Below, in pieces: positions 51,213 to 53,424 of a stretch of DNA of 53,424 nucleotides. The DNA comes from Alkalibacillus aidingensis (GTDB lineage Bacteria; Bacillota; Bacilli; Bacillales; Alkalibacillaceae). Below the pieces are notes generated by a model. That model was not told the origin of the DNA. It saw nothing but the letters and a program-made list of their open reading frames with translations, and searched no databases. How positions within the stretch are numbered: the stretch's first letter is position 1; each line of letters opens with the position of its first letter. The stretch covers positions 1 to 53,424 of the forward strand of contig NZ_JABXWU010000014.1 of the NCBI RefSeq assembly GCF_014595945.1. Reading direction: 5' to 3'. The position numbers were made by a program, and so were the translations under genes.

Positions 51213-52119
51213 TTTTAATGATAAAAAGCTGGAGAAAGAATTGAAATCTTTTCCTAAATATAAAATGGATGAAGATACCATTGAAAGCATGCATGCTGAA
51301 CTGATGAAGACTGCTGAAAAATATGATCAGAAGGACAAAAGGAGGATGTTCATGCGACGCATAGCTGTTGGAGTGACAACTGTAGCTGCCGTAGTAATTG
51401 TAGCGTTTATTGCATTAAGTTATACAGGTAATGATATAGCTGATGAGGCTGGAGATGGACCAATTGAACAGGAGGAAGGAGCAGATAATAATGCTCAACC
51501 GAATGCTGCGGATGATGATGAACAAGCAGGTGAAGAACGTGAGGATGAGATGACGGAAGATCATGATGAAGCCGAAGAAGAGGCTGAAGAGGTTCCAGAG
51601 TCTGACCAAGATCCAGACAGAGTGGTTACCGAAAAGTCAGAAGTAATTATAGAGCAACTAGCTGAGGAAAATTACGACGAAATTGCAGAGTTTGTTCATG
51701 AGGACCAAGGTCTCCTCTTTTCACCATATGTTAATGTCAGTGAGGATGACTTAGTTTTTGATAAAGAAGAAGTTGCGAACTTCAACACTGATGATACCGT
51801 TTATGAATGGGGCGTACAAGACGGTAGTGGTCACCCTATCGAATTGACACCTCTTGAATATCATGACGAACACATTTACCTAAATGATTATCGTTTTCCA
51901 GATGAAGTGTTATTTGATGAATATCAAGCCCGTGGGAATATGATCAACAATATCGATGAATTTTTCCCGGATGCTCACACGGTTGAATACTTCCATGCTG
52001 GTGAAGATGATCAAGAAGAGGCTGCCATGGATTATAGTTCCGTCAACCTCGTTTTTGAACAAAACGAACAAGAAGAATGGAAACTCGTCGCGATTGTGAC
52101 AGATCGTTGGACGATTTAA
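51205..52119 (+). CDS. Membrane-bound anti-sigma factor (putative)
   Basis: 304 aa. The cytosolic N terminus (1-50) would hold the sigma factor; a single membrane helix follows (IAVGVTTVAAVVIVAFIALSY, about 53-73). Then comes an Asp/Glu-rich linker (75-135) and an extracellular domain of about 165 residues (AEENYDEIAEFVHEDQGLLF onward). I do not recognise the outer domain. The ATG at 51205 lies behind AGGAGGA and overlaps the sigma gene stop, the usual coupling of a sigma/anti-sigma pair; the role is inferred from this position. Confidence 0.75.
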   Translation: MSDFNDKKLEKELKSFPKYKMDEDTIESMHAELMKTAEKYDQKDKRRMFMRRIAVGVTTVAAVVIVAFIALSYTGNDIADEAGDGPIEQEEGADNNAQPNAADDDEQAGEEREDEMTEDHDEAEEEAEEVPESDQDPDRVVTEKSEVIIEQLAEENYDEIAEFVHEDQGLLFSPYVNVSEDDLVFDKEEVANFNTDDTVYEWGVQDGSGHPIELTPLEYHDEHIYLNDYRFPDEVLFDEYQARGNMINNIDEFFPDAHTVEYFHAGEDDQEEAAMDYSSVNLVFEQNEQEEWKLVAIVTDRWTI

Positions 52120-52127
52120 TTCCCAAA

Positions 52128-52162
52128 AAACTTGCTGACTATGGTTAGTCAGCAAGTTTTTT
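52128..52162 (+). terminator. Terminator of the sigma operon
   Basis: AACTTGCTGAC pairs with GTCAGCAAGTT around an 8-nt loop, with T7 after it, 9 bp beyond the stop codon. Confidence 0.92.
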
Positions 52163-52164
52163 TA

Positions 52165-52377
52165 CGTAAACTCTTTTAAAAAATCATAATATCTTGATTA
52201 TTTTAAACTTATACGGAGGTAGATCTAGAATTCATAAGGATTTAACATCTAAAGGTTATTTAATCATAAGCTTTAATTACTATTTGTAAGTAATACACAT
52301 ATTTGTGGTTTGAGTAATCCATAAAGAAAGCGTAACATTTTAAACAGTTGTTTATTTTACAAGCTTAACTAATAAAA
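52165..52377. other. Intergenic region before the OpuAC-like gene
   Basis: This AT-rich stretch has no gene. A weak SigA-like promoter (TTGTTT, 17 nt, AATAAA) may lie near 52346-52374. No known riboswitch or operator is recognised. Confidence 0.35.
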
Positions 52378-52404
52378 TTGCTACATACAGAAAAATAGTA
52401 GCAA
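52378..52404 (+). promoter_or_regulatory. Leader hairpin before the OpuAC-like gene
   Basis: TTGCTAC pairs with GTAGCAA around a 13-nt loop, ending a few bases before the RBS AAAAGGGA. It may stabilise the transcript or affect translation. There is no T-run, so it is not a terminator. Confidence 0.4.
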
Positions 52405-52425
52405 TCAAAAGGGAGTAGATAACTA

Positions 52426-53319
52426 ATGTTTAATTGGAAGAAGTTGGGGGTAATCGCTAGTTTATCTTTATCCCTCATCATAGCTGCTTGCGGGCAGGAC
52501 GGGGAACAAAGCCAAAGTCTTAGCGAAGAAATGAATTATACCATAACCGGGCTTGAACCGGGTGCTGGCCAAACGGAACTAAATGAACAAGTGATAGAGG
52601 ATTATGAGAACCTTGATGGCTGGGAGCAAGATACCTCATCAACCGGAGCTATGTTATCAGCTTTAGATCAAGCCATTAATAACGAAGAACCAATTATCAT
52701 TACAGCTTGGTCGCCACATTATAAGTTTGCCAAATGGGATTTAAAATACCTAGAGGATCCTAAAGGTATCTTTGGAGGCGAAGAACATGCGGCAACCATT
52801 GTCAGAAACGGTCTGAAAGAAGACTTACCTAACGCTTATACGATCCTTGAGCGTTTCTATTGGGAGGTTCCTGACATCGAAGCAGCGATGCTAAAAGCTG
52901 AAGAAGAAGATTTAGAGATGGATGAGTTAGCTCAGCTATGGGTAGATGAAAATCAGGAAACAGTTGCAGAATGGACTGAAGGAATTGAACCGGCAGATGG
53001 TCAATCAATCGAACTAGCTTCAACACCTTGGGATACAGAGCTGTTTACAGCCCACATAGCAGAGATTGTATTAGACCAACACGGCTACAATGCAACACTT
53101 ACTCCGCTTGATCCAGCTGTTGTGTTTGAATCCATTTCAAGTGGAGATGTAGATGCTTCTCTTTCTCCTTGGATGCCTTCAACTCATGGTGCTTTATACG
53201 AAAACCACGAAGGTGAATTTGAAGATTTAGGACCAAGCTATGAAGGCGCTAGAATTGGGTTAGCTGTACCGACTTATATGGATGTTGATTCACTTGATGA
53301 TTTTGAACCTAAAGAATAG
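52426..53319 (+). CDS. Glycine betaine-type ABC substrate-binding lipoprotein (OpuAC-like)
   Basis: 297 aa. VIASLSLSLIIAAC is the lipobox. The two lobes are in the swapped order seen in B. subtilis OpuAC: first YTITGLEPGAGQTELNEQV ... IITAWSPHYKFAKWDLKYL, then ELASTPWDTELFTAHIAEIV ... SLSPWMPSTHGAL. The Trp residues in AWSPHYK, TPWDTE and SPWMPSTH would form the aromatic cage for a trimethylammonium group. Length is normal, so it is not truncated. No ATPase or permease gene accompanies it, and an IS3 element end lies 35 bp downstream. Confidence 0.9.
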   Translation: MFNWKKLGVIASLSLSLIIAACGQDGEQSQSLSEEMNYTITGLEPGAGQTELNEQVIEDYENLDGWEQDTSSTGAMLSALDQAINNEEPIIITAWSPHYKFAKWDLKYLEDPKGIFGGEEHAATIVRNGLKEDLPNAYTILERFYWEVPDIEAAMLKAEEEDLEMDELAQLWVDENQETVAEWTEGIEPADGQSIELASTPWDTELFTAHIAEIVLDQHGYNATLTPLDPAVVFESISSGDVDASLSPWMPSTHGALYENHEGEFEDLGPSYEGARIGLAVPTYMDVDSLDDFEPKE

Positions 53320-53353
53320 ACTTATCATACTAATAAAAATGCTCTCCTATCAA

Positions 53354-53424
53354 TGAACTGCACCCCAAAAAGTGGACAGTATTAAAAAAACTACGCAGCT
53401 AAAAGGTGATCCCGATACTGATTC
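53354..53424 (-). mobile_element. Right-edge end of an IS3-family insertion sequence (partial)
   Basis: TGAACTGCACCCCAAAAAGT at 53354 is a typical IS3-family (IS150-like) terminal inverted repeat. It is followed on the minus strand by the end of a transposase gene. The rest of the element lies outside the window, so direct repeats cannot be checked. Confidence 0.8.
53391..53424 (-). CDS. IS3-family transposase OrfB, C-terminal end (partial)
   Basis: The minus strand reads NQYRDHLLAA and a TAG at 53391-53393. This is the usual C terminus of IS3-family OrfB integrases (compare the common SPVQYR ending). It is read from only ten codons, but the adjacent inverted repeat supports it. Confidence 0.72.
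   Translation of the reverse strand, partial: NQYRDHLLAA

Noticed and set aside
52426-53319. Truncation of the OpuAC-like protein by the IS3 element
   Set aside because: The lobe order looks incomplete at first, but it is the swapped order of B. subtilis OpuAC and the 297-aa length is normal; the stop precedes the IS end by 35 bp.

Overview
The window looks like chromosome of a spore-forming, low-GC Gram-positive bacterium of the Bacillaceae, probably a moderate halophile. The reasons are Bacillus-type ribosome binding sites with ATG, GTG and TTG starts, genes matching the Bacillus sps/pse surface-glycan pathway, SLH and LysM wall proteins, FloT, an OpuAC-type glycine betaine binding lipoprotein, and very acidic secreted proteins. 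No taxonomic search was possible.

Layout. (1) 1-13625: a surface-glycan locus. A sulfotransferase gene diverges from cysC-sat, which make PAPS. Tail to tail with sat lies a ten-gene minus-strand operon holding all six nonulosonic acid enzymes (PseB, C, H, G, I, F; SpsM/C/D/G/E/F-like), an NDP-sugar epimerase, two related SpsB-like proteins and a surface-carbohydrate protein. A close match to the SigK promoter consensus precedes cysC, so the product may be a sulfated spore-surface sugar. (2) 13894-15901: ATP-grasp ligase plus flavin monooxygenase. (3) 16054-17524: a wrecked 5'-nucleotidase/SLH gene. (4) 17525-19930: three small AT-rich accessory genes (Nudix, DUF2268-type metalloprotease, lipoprotein), each followed within 16 bp by a copy of the same short repeat, as in a cassette array. 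(5) 20083-24186: a DadA-like oxidase, an amidohydrolase and a membrane protein, with a 262-bp MITE between the last two.

(6) 24514-37215: a cell-envelope block. It holds a LysM-NlpC/P60 hydrolase, a lipoprotein, a GH18-SLH enzyme, a subtilase-SLH lipoprotein, an SLH-LysM protein, a WxL protein with its DUF916/DUF3324 partner, a signal-less amidase and flotillin. (7) 37338-49487: mixed metabolic and membrane genes: a VOC dioxygenase, an SDR, an alpha/beta hydrolase, VanZ, a frameshifted JAMM peptidase, a SulP permease with a universal stress protein, an RluA-type pseudouridine synthase and a NERD protein. (8) 49925-53424: a SurA_N-like lipoprotein, an ECF sigma/anti-sigma operon behind its own ECF-type promoter, an OpuAC-like lipoprotein, and one end of an IS3-family element at the right edge.

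A feature that ordinary annotation would miss is a set of intergenic tandem arrays. Four have a 20-21 bp period (34396, 41123, 48417, 49582) and one a 45-bp period (47446). Each locus has its own sequence but a similar build. Two related arrays flank the NERD gene, and the 45-bp array has supplied the last codons of the pseudouridine synthase gene.
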